Below, one piece after another: positions 8,035 through 14,902 of a stretch of 36,326 bases of DNA. The notes beneath the pieces were generated by a model that was given only the letters and a program-made list of their open reading frames with translations, was not told where the DNA came from and did no database searches. The stretch's first letter is position 1, and each line of letters starts with the position of its first letter. Origin of the DNA: a virus; IMG/VR virus record IMGVR_UViG_3300021440_000075, positions 1-36,326 of that record; one strand, 5' to 3'. Both the position numbers and the translations under genes were made by a program.

Positions 8035-8262
8035 TCACAAATTCTTCACACGTGTCTCAAACGTTGATGACCACACATGCTCGAATACTTCGCCACATTT
8101 TGGGCATTCAATAGCCGAGTGTTCACCGCAATCTTCACAATAGACCACGGTCTCGGTCCAATCTGTATGGCAAGACCATTCATCACATTCGTGGCATTTT
8201 ATTTGGCAGCCCTTAGTGAGATCAGGGTTAAATTTCCATAAACTAAAATCAATTATTTCCAT
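8035..8262 (-). CDS. Zinc-ribbon small protein
   Basis: 75 residues with three CxxC pairs (CHEC, CEDC, CPKC) and extra Cys/His, spaced as one or two zinc ribbons. The rest is acidic and aromatic. Such mini-proteins often bind nucleic acid or a host protein. It overlaps the preceding gene (8249-8485) by 14 bases and belongs to a cluster of Cys-rich small genes that includes Lar. Function not recognised. The 86 bases after its stop (7949-8034) hold nothing I can support beyond very short frames. Confidence 0.6.
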   Translation of the reverse strand: MEIIDFSLWKFNPDLTKGCQIKCHECDEWSCHTDWTETVVYCEDCGEHSAIECPKCGEVFEHVWSSTFETRVKNL

Positions 8263-8485
8263 TAGCTACCAAAGCGACAAACTCATTTAAAGTAATGTCA
8301 TTTTCAATCCTAAATCCAGAGTCAGTTTCTATGTCTCTTCCTCTGTGGGAATCGATAGTTATCTCAACGCTCCCAACATCAAAATCATTGTTTGACCAAT
8401 AGGTTCTCAACGCTTGCTCTATATCTTCTCTTAATTTTCGTTTGGCGTACACGGCGCTTTGCCTATTTTCACATTGCAGCGTCAT
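8249..8485 (-). CDS. Hypothetical small protein
   Basis: 78 residues from ATG 8485 (MTLQCENRQSAVYAKRK), chosen because GGGGG lies about 9 bases upstream. An open extension to 8518 exists but lies inside the Lar gene. The protein is a mixed alpha/beta domain: helix (RKLREDIEQALRTYW), strands (DVGSVEITID), then a C-terminal helix. No catalytic motif is visible. It overlaps the Lar-like gene by 17 bases and the zinc-ribbon gene by 14, consistent with translational coupling. Confidence 0.6.
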   Translation of the reverse strand: MTLQCENRQSAVYAKRKLREDIEQALRTYWSNNDFDVGSVEITIDSHRGRDIETDSGFRIENDITLNEFVALVANGNN

Positions 8486-8792
8486 AAGCACACCCCCAGC
8501 ACATAACGTCCGAATCATTTAAAGGACTCTGTGTACAGGCACTGCCACCGCAAGCGCAGCATGTGCCTATAACTTTATGTTGAATTTCTTTTATGTCACA
8601 ACTAAAAGGTTCATTAACTCTAGAGTTCCAAGCATTGACGGCTTGTTCTTTTGTCGACTTAAAATCAATTGTTGCGCCGCACCCAGTACAATCAACATGC
8701 CATGTCCAATGAACGTCGTAATCGCTTGATTGGTCTTCGGAGACATAGGCTTGGCTGCCACAAAAAGGGCACGGTAGTAGCTCTACGCTCAT
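8469..8792 (-). CDS. Lar-like restriction alleviation protein
   Basis: 107 residues. The N-terminal 60 match the Lar family (PF14354-like) pattern: LLPCPFCGSQ, an acidic loop, then VDCTGCGATI and the closing EQAVNAWNSR, with two Cys pairs binding zinc. The C-terminal 45 residues carry further Cys (CCACGG, CWGC), longer than the minimal family. Rac-prophage Lar modulates type I restriction and modification, but many phage members of the family have no tested role, so anti-restriction activity is only inferred. The ATG overlaps the stop of the upstream 42-residue gene (ATGA). Confidence 0.75.
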   Translation of the reverse strand: MSVELLPCPFCGSQAYVSEDQSSDYDVHWTWHVDCTGCGATIDFKSTKEQAVNAWNSRVNEPFSCDIKEIQHKVIGTCCACGGSACTQSPLNDSDVMCWGCAYDAAM

Positions 8793-8917
8793 TGTGAACC
8801 CCCTATTTTGACAATATTAGCTCCTGCGTTTGGCTGTACTCTTGCGGGACAGCCGTGTAGGTGTGTAATATCAATAATAGAACTGCCTTTTTGTTTGCAT
8901 AATTTACAAATAAACAC
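8789..8917 (-). CDS. 42-residue Cys/His miniprotein, GTG start
   Basis: A GTG at 8917 shares its G with the ligase stop (TAGTG) and has AGAGGAAG upstream. The frame runs 42 residues to a TGA that overlaps the Lar ATG. The peptide begins VFICKLCKQKG and has HLHGC further on, giving CxxC plus HxHxxC, enough for one zinc site. Overlaps on both sides and the strong ribosome site make it a convincing gene although it is very short. Function unknown; it leads the Lar cluster. Confidence 0.65.
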   Translation of the reverse strand: MFICKLCKQKGSSIIDITHLHGCPARVQPNAGANIVKIGGSQ

Positions 8918-9966
8918 TATTCTTCCTCTCTAAATGCAATTGCCACAGGATGAAAAGGCACACCGTCTTTTGTAAATTCAGCAAACTCAATTGTTAGCAT
9001 TTTACCAACGTACAGATATGCTTTTTCGTAAATTTCATGTTTCTTTTCCATAGTACCAGGCGCAGTAACTGAAACTACTCTACCGTGGGGCGTAACACAA
9101 TGTAGTATAGCCCACCCATCTTTGGAGGGTACTATGCTATTAACTACAACTTCCATGTCAAGTCGCATCTTAACTTTTAATAGCTGTGATGACCGAGACC
9201 CTGGCTCATAAGGTTTGTCGTTGTCTCTAAACATGAGTCCTTCATAACCTTGTGCTTGAACTTCTTTTAAATTCTCTTTAGTGGACATTTCAAAAGAATA
9301 CCCGTTATCTGTTAATGCAGCAATAACATTAGAGCCTAGCTTATAAGTATGCAGCAAATTAAACCTCTGAGAAAAAACATCGTCACTTATTTGATCATAC
9401 ACAATGTATTTAAGATCTTTGTTTGCTGGCTGTATGCGTCTGACAATACTTGATATAGTCTGTAAAGGCTTGCCATGTATATACAGCTCTCCATCAAGCG
9501 TATTGCCTTCTGGAATGTCTATTTCTTCAAGTATATGGCTAACTGTATTAATAATTTTTCCATTACGAGAATACGCAATAAGCTCGTCGCCTTGGCGTGT
9601 TATCAAACAGCGGTGGCCGTTGTACTTGTATTGCCAAAATCCATTTTTGTTGCTTTTTTGACTGTCATACGTCTTTGCTAACATAGGCTTAAACAGTTTA
9701 CTAGCATTAAGCCCCATGCTATCTCTAGCTTCTTCAATTGTCTCACAGTAGCCTTTGTCTTTCTGCCTATTAATGCGAGACTCTATTCGTAGATGCACTT
9801 GCTCTTTCAAGGAGCGTCCAGACTGGTTCCGCTCAATTTCTTCATATTGAGTTTGCTTAGCACCACCTAATTGCCCCCATTCGATAGCAATTATGTCTAG
9901 CCCCTGCTGATATACAATCCACTCTTGAATTGCGCCTGCATTACTTATTTTATATAGCGTTTTCAT
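8917..9966 (-). CDS. ATP-dependent DNA ligase with N-terminal WGR-like segment
   Basis: 349 residues from ATG 9966 (a GTG at 9975 would add three). The N-terminal 50 residues resemble a WGR-like module (IEWGQLGG). The nucleotidyltransferase domain follows, with motif I KYNG (nucleophile Lys about residue 114), motif III TLDGELYIHG, motif IV EGLMFRD and motif V LLKVK. An OB-fold is at the C-terminus. It seals nicks in phage DNA. The usual motif I is KxDG; here Asn replaces Asp, which is unusual but keeps the Lys. It sits downstream of small genes and upstream of the Lar cluster. Confidence 0.9.
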   Translation of the reverse strand: MKTLYKISNAGAIQEWIVYQQGLDIIAIEWGQLGGAKQTQYEEIERNQSGRSLKEQVHLRIESRINRQKDKGYCETIEEARDSMGLNASKLFKPMLAKTYDSQKSNKNGFWQYKYNGHRCLITRQGDELIAYSRNGKIINTVSHILEEIDIPEGNTLDGELYIHGKPLQTISSIVRRIQPANKDLKYIVYDQISDDVFSQRFNLLHTYKLGSNVIAALTDNGYSFEMSTKENLKEVQAQGYEGLMFRDNDKPYEPGSRSSQLLKVKMRLDMEVVVNSIVPSKDGWAILHCVTPHGRVVSVTAPGTMEKKHEIYEKAYLYVGKMLTIEFAEFTKDGVPFHPVAIAFREEE

Positions 9967-10186
9967 TTGTGACACTCACATAAATTTCAATATCATAATC
10001 AGCCGTATGGCATTCCAATTGTATTGCGCCGTCTCCCGGGACGGCTTGCCACGAGTATTCTGATAACAAACTGGCAATTTCTTTTGCCTTCTCTATTGTC
10101 CTATTGTTCGGAGCAGCGCCAATGTACCCATCCCATCCATCAGGTAATTCTTCAAAACTGTCTAGCACTTCGTTAATTGGTTTCAT
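9950..10186 (-). CDS. Hypothetical phage protein
   Basis: 78 residues from ATG 10186 (a GTG at 10201 adds five). It begins with an acidic segment and then LPDGWDGYIGAAPNNRTIEK, followed by a helix and a beta-rich C-terminus (GAIQLECHTADYDIEIYVS). The family is not recognised, and I see no catalytic or metal site. It overlaps the start of the ligase gene by 17 bases, so the two are probably translated together. Confidence 0.6.
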   Translation of the reverse strand: MKPINEVLDSFEELPDGWDGYIGAAPNNRTIEKAKEIASLLSEYSWQAVPGDGAIQLECHTADYDIEIYVSVTNENAI

Positions 10187-10216
10187 TATTTTCTCACTCA
10201 CTCAAATTGGTTTTAT

Positions 10217-10477
10217 TTATTTTACTATTTTTAAGTTTTCTTTGGCAATGTACTCCCTATACAATGTTTCAGCTTGATGGTCCGGAGTAAACTCACCTGT
10301 ATCTAAAAAAAACCAGTTTCCTCTGGCAAGCATACCAATTTTGCGAGGCTCAGTATGCTTTGTTTTAAATGGCCAAAAACCTTTTGTAATTTCAACGTCT
10401 ACTTTAGCATAGTCTGTTCTGTTTGCGCAAGAACCAGTTGAGCCTATCATTTTAAAGTTTGACAGTTTAATTTGCAT
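10217..10477 (-). CDS. Hypothetical phage protein
   Basis: 86 residues, mixed beta and helix, with the basic-aromatic segment KGFWPFKTKHTEPRKIG and a C-terminal helix (ETLYREYIAKENLK). It overlaps the preceding 52-residue gene by 11 bases, with a ribosome site (GGAG) inside that gene's last codons. No known domain seen. Probably a small early protein in the block of short genes upstream of ligase. Confidence 0.6.
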   Translation of the reverse strand: MQIKLSNFKMIGSTGSCANRTDYAKVDVEITKGFWPFKTKHTEPRKIGMLARGNWFFLDTGEFTPDHQAETLYREYIAKENLKIVK

Positions 10478-10625
10478 TTTTAATTCTCCGCTTTAGTTCA
10501 TTTGCAAGTTCAGGTGTAAGGAGCTTTGTTCTAACCCATTGCTTATGATATTTTGCTGCAACTGCTTCTCCATAAATTTCAAAAGAAATCTTGTCGCCTT
10601 TTTGTACGGCTTTTATTCTGCTCAT
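10467..10625 (-). CDS. Hypothetical 52-residue basic protein
   Basis: ATG at 10625 overlaps the stop of the upstream gene (ATGA) and GGAGGAG lies just before it. The 52 residues (MSRIKAVQKGDKISFEIYGE at the start) are strongly basic, with a beta-like first half and a helical second half ending in ELKRRIKNAN. Too small to assign. The overlap at both ends and the ribosome site support it as a gene. Confidence 0.6.
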   Translation of the reverse strand: MSRIKAVQKGDKISFEIYGEAVAAKYHKQWVRTKLLTPELANELKRRIKNAN

Positions 10626-10801
10626 CTATAGTCTCCTCCAAATTCGTAAATATCAGTTAATTCATTGCGTTTTTGCTCAATACGCTTTTGTATTGCTTTT
10701 TCAATTGTTGGTGACTTTGCCATATTTGACTTTAGCATAAATTCATCTTGCTGAATTTCTTCGTGCAAGCGGTTAATTCTTTTTTTGTCTTGGTAGTCCA
10801 T
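10622..10801 (-). CDS. Hypothetical 59-residue helical protein
   Basis: ATG at 10801 with AGGAG about 6 bases upstream, and ATGA overlap with the next gene. The 59 residues are almost entirely helical and charged (QDKKRINRLHEEIQQDEF at the start), ending in EFGGDYR. It is the first gene after the promoter at 10827-10855 and so probably leads its own transcript through ligase and Lar. Function unknown. Confidence 0.6.
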   Translation of the reverse strand: MDYQDKKRINRLHEEIQQDEFMLKSNMAKSPTIEKAIQKRIEQKRNELTDIYEFGGDYR

Positions 10802-10826
10802 GTTATTCTCCTATTAATAAAAGTAT

Positions 10827-10855
10827 ATTATATCACAAAAATTAAATGTAATAAA
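10827..10855 (-). promoter_or_regulatory. Sigma70-like promoter inside the minus-strand block
   Basis: On the minus strand TTTATT (-35) is followed by 17 bases and a perfect TATAAT (-10); TAATAG sits directly before the -35 box, as at the divergent promoter near 22.48 kb. The predicted start is about 20 bases before the ATG at 10801. Directly upstream lies a 28-bp block repeated exactly at 16528-16555. It would drive the small genes, ligase and the Lar cluster. Confidence 0.55.
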
Positions 10856-10858
10856 CTA

Positions 10859-10946
10859 TTAAAGAAGGGCTGACGTGGCAAGATTTATCAGGACCCCTAG
10901 GTTTATATTAATTAATAATTATCGTATCCTGGCGGCACCTCTAGGT
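10859..10946. repeat. Copy 1 of a repeated ~87-bp promoter-upstream element
   Basis: Positions 10859-10886 are identical to 16528-16555 (28 bp, containing GGGCTGACGTGGCAAG). Similarity continues with loss of exact match: ACCCC-(T)-AGGT, an AT-rich ATTAATTA stretch, TCGT, and GGYRCCTC. In this copy GGCAC (10934-10938) can pair with GTGCC (10956-10960), running into the 3' end of the dCMP deaminase gene. Each copy lies just before a similar promoter and after a stop codon, suggesting an activator site or a structured RNA that separates transcripts. Confidence 0.7.
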
Positions 10947-10948
10947 CA

Positions 10949-11437
10949 TCAGGATGTGCCAAATTTTAATATCCCAGGAAAAAATATAATATAATTGCGA
11001 CCTGTCTCTCTAGAATTAGTCATCCACAAATTAAGAGCATCTTCATCGTAGACTTTTAAGAATACAAGCAATTTACATGATGTGTTCATCAACATCTTCA
11101 TACAATGCATGCAAGGAGATGCACTAGTATAGCATATCTCTATTTCATTCACATTAGCGCATTGCATAAGTGCATTCTGTTCAGCATGCACTGCCTCACA
11201 TATGTGCAAACCTTCTCTAGAAGGTAGTTCTGATCCGGCACAAGGGTAGTTAATACAATGAGTCATTCCAGTTGCATTACCATTGTAACCACTACCAATT
11301 ATGTGGTCATGCCTGTCTACCAATATACAGCCCACTTGTCTTCTAATGCATGTAGACTGTTCAGACAAATTTGTAGCCATTTTTAAGAACGTAACATGCT
11401 TTTTAGGCCTAGTAGCTTGTTGATTGTCGTTTGACAT
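10949..11437 (-). CDS. dCMP deaminase
   Basis: 162 residues from ATG 11437, chosen over the upstream start (11467) because GGAGG lies about 6 bases before it. Zinc site of the cytidine/dCMP deaminase family: H84-A-E86 with the catalytic Glu, and PCMHC giving C109 and C112. N-terminal substrate-loop features (RRQVGCILVD, GYNGNATG) are typical of dCMP deaminases. It converts dCMP to dUMP, the substrate of the ThyX encoded two genes upstream. It overlaps the dUTPase gene by 29 bases. Confident. Confidence 0.9.
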   Translation of the reverse strand: MSNDNQQATRPKKHVTFLKMATNLSEQSTCIRRQVGCILVDRHDHIIGSGYNGNATGMTHCINYPCAGSELPSREGLHICEAVHAEQNALMQCANVNEIEICYTSASPCMHCMKMLMNTSCKLLVFLKVYDEDALNLWMTNSRETGRNYIIFFPGILKFGTS

Positions 11438-11807
11438 TTTTCCTCCAAACTTTATCGTACTCTTCATTAATGTTTTCTGGAGTTATGCCTACTGCTAAAC
11501 AAATGTTTAGGCAAAAACATAGCATATCAATAGCTTCTGATCTAACGCTTTCATTAGTTTCAAATTTTTCAGCTGTTAAATCTTTATGCTCTTTACACCA
11601 GGGCTTATAAATAGCTTTATTCCCATTCCCTATAGCCAATAGTATTTCTGTAACTTCTTCATCCATGAAGAATGCATGATCTTTAATGTAGTCTATAACT
11701 ACTCCTTTTTCAAAAAACTGTAGGCCATACTTATTAGGATGTACTCCATGATGATTGAGCTTAATTAGAGCTAATAATTCTAATTGTTTTTGAAGTATTT
11801 CGTTCAT
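11409..11807 (-). CDS. Probable dUTPase of the all-alpha NTP-pyrophosphatase type
   Basis: 132 residues, all helical. Features of dimeric dUTPase / MazG-like enzymes are present: EEVTE (metal-binding Glu pair) near residue 50, a second acidic helix (SEAIDMLCF) near 90, and the closing EEYDKVWRKN...RQ. The expected reaction is dUTP to dUMP plus pyrophosphate, keeping uracil out of DNA and feeding ThyX. A related MazG activity on another dNTP cannot be excluded. Its ATG overlaps the ThyX stop (ATGA). Confidence 0.75.
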   Translation of the reverse strand: MNEILQKQLELLALIKLNHHGVHPNKYGLQFFEKGVVIDYIKDHAFFMDEEVTEILLAIGNGNKAIYKPWCKEHKDLTAEKFETNESVRSEAIDMLCFCLNICLAVGITPENINEEYDKVWRKNVKRQSTSY

Positions 11808-12706
11808 ATCGCATCAATCTCCTTTAACAATTGTTCACGAAGTTCGAGGTATACTTCACCACCAGGGAATTCTTCACGCCCTATTGGGTGAAAGAATTGA
11901 GATTCATTCCATTCAAAGACGTCATTCTTTTCATTAGGTGGGAATATGTTCGTTTTGCCCGCCAACGACTGTTTAATGTAGAATGAATCTTGACGCCTAA
12001 AGTCTACACAGCTTTTGAGGAATGGGTACAGTTTCAATACTTCAAGCCATAGTTTCATAGCTATTACATTGTCAACTGTAGTTTGAATTTGTTCGTCCCC
12101 TCGCATTGCACAATATCCGACAAGGTCTTTGATACAACATCTAACCATGTAAAAGTGTTCAAAGCAACGAGGCATAATTGTACGAGCATCTAGGCCGTGG
12201 ACCTTTCCAGAATCCATCATGTCAATGTACAATTGATGGCACATTTTTACAGCAGCCCTATATCGGTCGTAGAATTCTTCATTGACCATTATGCTTGGCT
12301 TAACAACTACTCTATCATCGCGCATATCTCTATCGCCATGACACTGAGCACTAAAACTAAATAGGCGGTGGCGAATAAGATGTGTAGTATCAATAAGGTC
12401 CATACCCGATACTCCCCAGCAAATGCCAATAGTCTCCATACCTGTAGGCAATATGTTTCCAGAAAATAGCTCTCTGATGCATATGTCGATGTCTTCTTCA
12501 TTGAAACCTTCGTACTTTAGCTTATCATTCCATGTGTTCATCATAAACACAGAAATTGTGTCACGGAATTGTTGTATTGTAGGAGCACTGAATATCTTCA
12601 CTTCAATGTTGTTTAGCTGTTCTACAAACTCTAAGTGCCCAGATTGGCCAAACTTAGGCTTAGTGTGAAGTGGTGCGATATCTAATTTGTTAAGACTTTT
12701 TGGCAT
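11804..12706 (-). CDS. thyX: Flavin-dependent thymidylate synthase
   Basis: 300 residues. The ThyX signature is visible at 112-120 (RHRLFSFSA), followed by the catalytic and substrate region and a late ARTIMPRCF...VGYCAMR segment matching the dUMP/FAD-binding helices. It makes dTMP from dUMP with FAD, NADPH and methylenetetrahydrofolate. Somewhat longer than cellular ThyX (about 220-250), with an N-terminal extension of about 20 residues and a C-terminal one. It forms an operon with dUTPase and dCMP deaminase, which supply dUMP. Confidence 0.9.
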   Translation of the reverse strand: MPKSLNKLDIAPLHTKPKFGQSGHLEFVEQLNNIEVKIFSAPTIQQFRDTISVFMMNTWNDKLKYEGFNEEDIDICIRELFSGNILPTGMETIGICWGVSGMDLIDTTHLIRHRLFSFSAQCHGDRDMRDDRVVVKPSIMVNEEFYDRYRAAVKMCHQLYIDMMDSGKVHGLDARTIMPRCFEHFYMVRCCIKDLVGYCAMRGDEQIQTTVDNVIAMKLWLEVLKLYPFLKSCVDFRRQDSFYIKQSLAGKTNIFPPNEKNDVFEWNESQFFHPIGREEFPGGEVYLELREQLLKEIDAI

Positions 12707-12980
12707 TTTGTTCTCCTTTAATTAGTTTGTGGTAGATCATTTGAGCATAGTGCGCTATTTTCAAACAGTCCATGGCGTCATGGTGTTCACGACTGTTTTT
12801 ACCTAGACGAGTAATGTATCTATGCAAATTAAGGCGGCATTCTTCTAAACTATATTCAGAAGCTAAGTCATCACTCTTATCTCCATACTGAGGTATCACA
12901 TATTCTCTAATGTGAACAACTACCTCAGCTGAAAATTCATTCCAATCTATTTCTTTACCACTGAAATCGTTTGTACGCAT
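12690..12980 (-). CDS. Hypothetical protein between HD phosphohydrolase and ThyX genes
   Basis: 96 residues, mainly helical and acidic (VHIREYVIPQYGDKSDDLAS, then LHRYITRLGKNSREHHDAMD). His and Asp are frequent, but no defined metal motif is present. It overlaps the gene before by 26 bases and ThyX by 17. Association with nucleotide genes suggests a supporting role, but I do not recognise the family. Confidence 0.6.
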   Translation of the reverse strand: MRTNDFSGKEIDWNEFSAEVVVHIREYVIPQYGDKSDDLASEYSLEECRLNLHRYITRLGKNSREHHDAMDCLKIAHYAQMIYHKLIKGEQNAKKS

Positions 12981-13482
12981 ACAGTTCTTCCTCTGCTGAT
13001 GTTATTCTTGATTTAGTCTCATCTAGTACTTTTTTCATGTACTTGTTATCACTAAGTTTAAGCTCATGATTAGCATATTGCATACATTGTATAATGTCTG
13101 CATAGTGCACAATTTTGGATTCGATTGTGAAATGTTCTTTATGTTCTAACCATAATCGATATACTGGAGCTGGGAATTCTCTTTCAGCGATTTCAGCTTC
13201 TGCTTCCTGTACAGCCAACGCAATTTTTGGAAATAATTTTTTAGTTGGCACAGTAATGTCATCAATCCACGATTCTGTCCAATCATGCATAACAGCCATT
13301 GTGACAGCCGATCCAAGATCGAAATCATAGTCTTTGTGTAGTCTAATGACTATGCAAGCAACAAAGAAAGAATGTTCAGCTACAGATTCGCTTAACACTC
13401 TAGGCACAGTTGAGTACCGCTGGATGTGAGACAAATTGTAGATTTGAGAATAAAAGCTCTCTAAAGTCGAATCACTACTCAT
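12955..13482 (-). CDS. HD-domain phosphohydrolase, YfbR/DatZ-like
   Basis: 175 residues. HD-fold motifs in order: R22 (early Arg), AEHSF with H37, MHDWTE with H66-D67-x-x-E70, and HYAD with D129. This matches YfbR-like 5'-deoxynucleotidases and the similarly sized DatZ dATP hydrolases of 2-aminoadenine phages. The likely reaction is dephosphorylation of deoxynucleotides. No PurZ-like gene is seen in this window, so the general nucleotidase reading is preferred. It overlaps the deoxyribosyltransferase-like gene by 8 bases. Confidence 0.8.
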   Translation of the reverse strand: MSSDSTLESFYSQIYNLSHIQRYSTVPRVLSESVAEHSFFVACIVIRLHKDYDFDLGSAVTMAVMHDWTESWIDDITVPTKKLFPKIALAVQEAEAEIAEREFPAPVYRLWLEHKEHFTIESKIVHYADIIQCMQYANHELKLSDNKYMKKVLDETKSRITSAEEELYAYKRFQW

Positions 13483-13912
13483 ATTGCATTCCTTCAGCTG
13501 GTTTTACATCATAGAAATAGCCATACTTTTGATAGTTGGCCACTTGGTTGTACAACTCTTCATACGTGTGCACAACCTTGCCTGATGCAGCTAACATAAT
13601 ATTAAACTTAAGCTCAGGCTTCCATCCTAACCATATGTATAGCACTGGCACTCCTTTAGCGAATGCATAACCGCATTCCCATATTGTACCCACATCTTTA
13701 CCATCTGTAACTGCAATAATGTATTTACAGTTGTTGATAGCCATGCAGTTTCCTAACAACACTGTTAATGGGTCGTCCCCTGGCTTCCACAGGTTGGCAT
13801 CCTTAGGCGAGAAGTAATCTACTTCGTTGTCTGACAATACGCCTTTTACTTTTTGTAAAATAGCGTCCTGTTCTTCTGTAAACCAAGGTGCTGCAATGTA
13901 CACTTTACTCAT
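13475..13912 (-). CDS. Nucleoside 2-deoxyribosyltransferase-like protein
   Basis: 145 residues from ATG 13912, which overlaps the upstream stop (ATGA); an earlier start at 13927 lies inside the upstream gene. The Rossmann-like fold of PF05014 is visible: VYIAAPWF at the start, then VTDGKDVGTIWECGYAFAKG with E79 as the probable nucleophile Glu, and FNIMLAAS near the C-terminus. Members exchange bases on deoxynucleosides or, like Rcl, cleave deoxynucleoside monophosphates. Here it sits with HD, ThyX, dUTPase and dCMP deaminase genes and probably reshapes or scavenges the host pool. Exact substrate unknown. Confidence 0.8.
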   Translation of the reverse strand: MSKVYIAAPWFTEEQDAILQKVKGVLSDNEVDYFSPKDANLWKPGDDPLTVLLGNCMAINNCKYIIAVTDGKDVGTIWECGYAFAKGVPVLYIWLGWKPELKFNIMLAASGKVVHTYEELYNQVANYQKYGYFYDVKPAEGMQYE

Positions 13913-14427
13913 AGTGGAATCCCCCATTGTTTTGAAAGTTTGACTAATGTTTCTGCTTGTGCGATGGCGTCACACAGTGCATGGTGGGGCATAATAGGCT
14001 TTGTGTAAGCCGCTGGGCAAAACAGGTTTTTTACTGTACGGAAGCATCTGTTGTTTCGATAAGACCAGCCCTTTATGCCAAGCCGCTTTAAATGATTTTG
14101 TATAATGGCATTGTCAAAATCAACACCGTTGCCCCATACGCATGAATTACCGACAAAGCCTACTAGTTGTTCTAGGCAATCTCTAAGGGGCTTAGCCGTC
14201 CCAGTTGCGAGGGCTTCACGAGCTTCTGTTGTCTGAGTTAGCCACCACTGTACCGTGGCATAATCCATATCACCCTCCCATTGAGGCAACTCATAGAAGC
14301 AGTTTTCTGGATTTAGCAATGGTTCTTTAAAGTCTGTATCTGCACCAAACTTAAAGGCACCAATAGAGACCACGCAAGCATTCATGCCAGTGCCCATTGT
14401 TTCAATATCTAGCATTACATGTTTCAT
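13909..14427 (-). CDS. DnaQ-like 3'-5' exonuclease
   Basis: 172 residues. DEDD-type motifs: LDIETMG (D7, E9), WGNGVDFDNAII in the middle, and HHALCDAIAQAE with the H-x4-D pattern that marks DEDDh enzymes. The layout resembles the short ExoVIII-like/Rv2179c-like exonucleases common in phages. It could trim DNA or RNA ends in replication or degrade host nucleic acid. It is distinct from the polymerase-associated exonuclease at 19953. It ends in ATGA overlap with the deoxyribosyltransferase-like gene. Confidence 0.85.
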   Translation of the reverse strand: MKHVMLDIETMGTGMNACVVSIGAFKFGADTDFKEPLLNPENCFYELPQWEGDMDYATVQWWLTQTTEAREALATGTAKPLRDCLEQLVGFVGNSCVWGNGVDFDNAIIQNHLKRLGIKGWSYRNNRCFRTVKNLFCPAAYTKPIMPHHALCDAIAQAETLVKLSKQWGIPL

Positions 14428-14430
14428 TTG

Positions 14431-14619
14431 TTATTTCTCCCGTGTGTCTACACTGTCAATATACGCTACTACTAGAGCTACTTCTTCTGGATGCAGTCTT
14501 GCAAATTCTACTATCTTATCTTTCATATTAAATACCCCAAAGTCCCTTGGTTGTATGCTATGGTTGCGTAAAAAGTTTTGGTATTTGGCTTGCTCATATT
14601 GCCACCTCTTTTGATTCAC
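14431..14619 (-). CDS. Small helical protein; start uncertain (GTG 14619 or ATG 14526)
   Basis: The 62-residue frame from GTG 14619 overlaps the upstream gene by 26 bases. An alternative reading is two chained miniORFs: ATG 14597 (in ATGA overlap with the upstream stop, AGAGGTGG before it) giving 24 residues, whose TGA at 14523-14525 overlaps ATG 14526, giving the last 31 residues of this frame (MKDKIVEFARLHPEE and onward). The C-terminal helix is shared by both readings. Function unknown. Confidence 0.45.
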   Translation of the reverse strand: MNQKRWQYEQAKYQNFLRNHSIQPRDFGVFNMKDKIVEFARLHPEEVALVVAYIDSVDTREK

Positions 14620-14902
14620 TTACGCTGGCCTTTAACAAGTCGATTTCTCTTTGTAGCCTATTGTTTTCTTCTAATATATCATTTATATCTATATCAGTAG
14701 GCTCAACAAACTGGTCAGAGTAAATTTTTACAAGTCTCCATTCCATATCATTCTCTTTCCACTTTGTCTCCCTTGTGCTAGACCAACCATCTTGTTCAAA
14801 TGTCTTAGCGTTAGTGGCAAGATATAAAATTGCGCTTTCTGGAATAAAATCTGTATCTAACTCAACAATTTGCTGGTAACTTGTTTGTAAATAATATTTC
14901 AT
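14594..14902 (-). CDS. Hypothetical protein with C-terminal coiled coil
   Basis: 102 residues from ATG 14902, which overlaps the lipoprotein stop (TGATG) and follows AGGGGAAGG. The N-terminal 70 residues are mixed alpha/beta and rich in Trp, Tyr and Glu. Residues about 75-97 (INDILEENNRLQREIDLL) form a short leucine-heptad coiled coil, suggesting a dimer. No catalytic motif seen. Unassigned early protein. Confidence 0.6.
   Translation of the reverse strand: MKYYLQTSYQQIVELDTDFIPESAILYLATNAKTFEQDGWSSTRETKWKENDMEWRLVKIYSDQFVEPTDIDINDILEENNRLQREIDLLKASVSESKEVAI

Noticed and set aside
12955-13482. 2-aminoadenine (Z-DNA) genome based on the DatZ-sized HD protein
   Set aside because: No PurZ-like gene is visible in this window, and YfbR-like nucleotidases have the same motifs.
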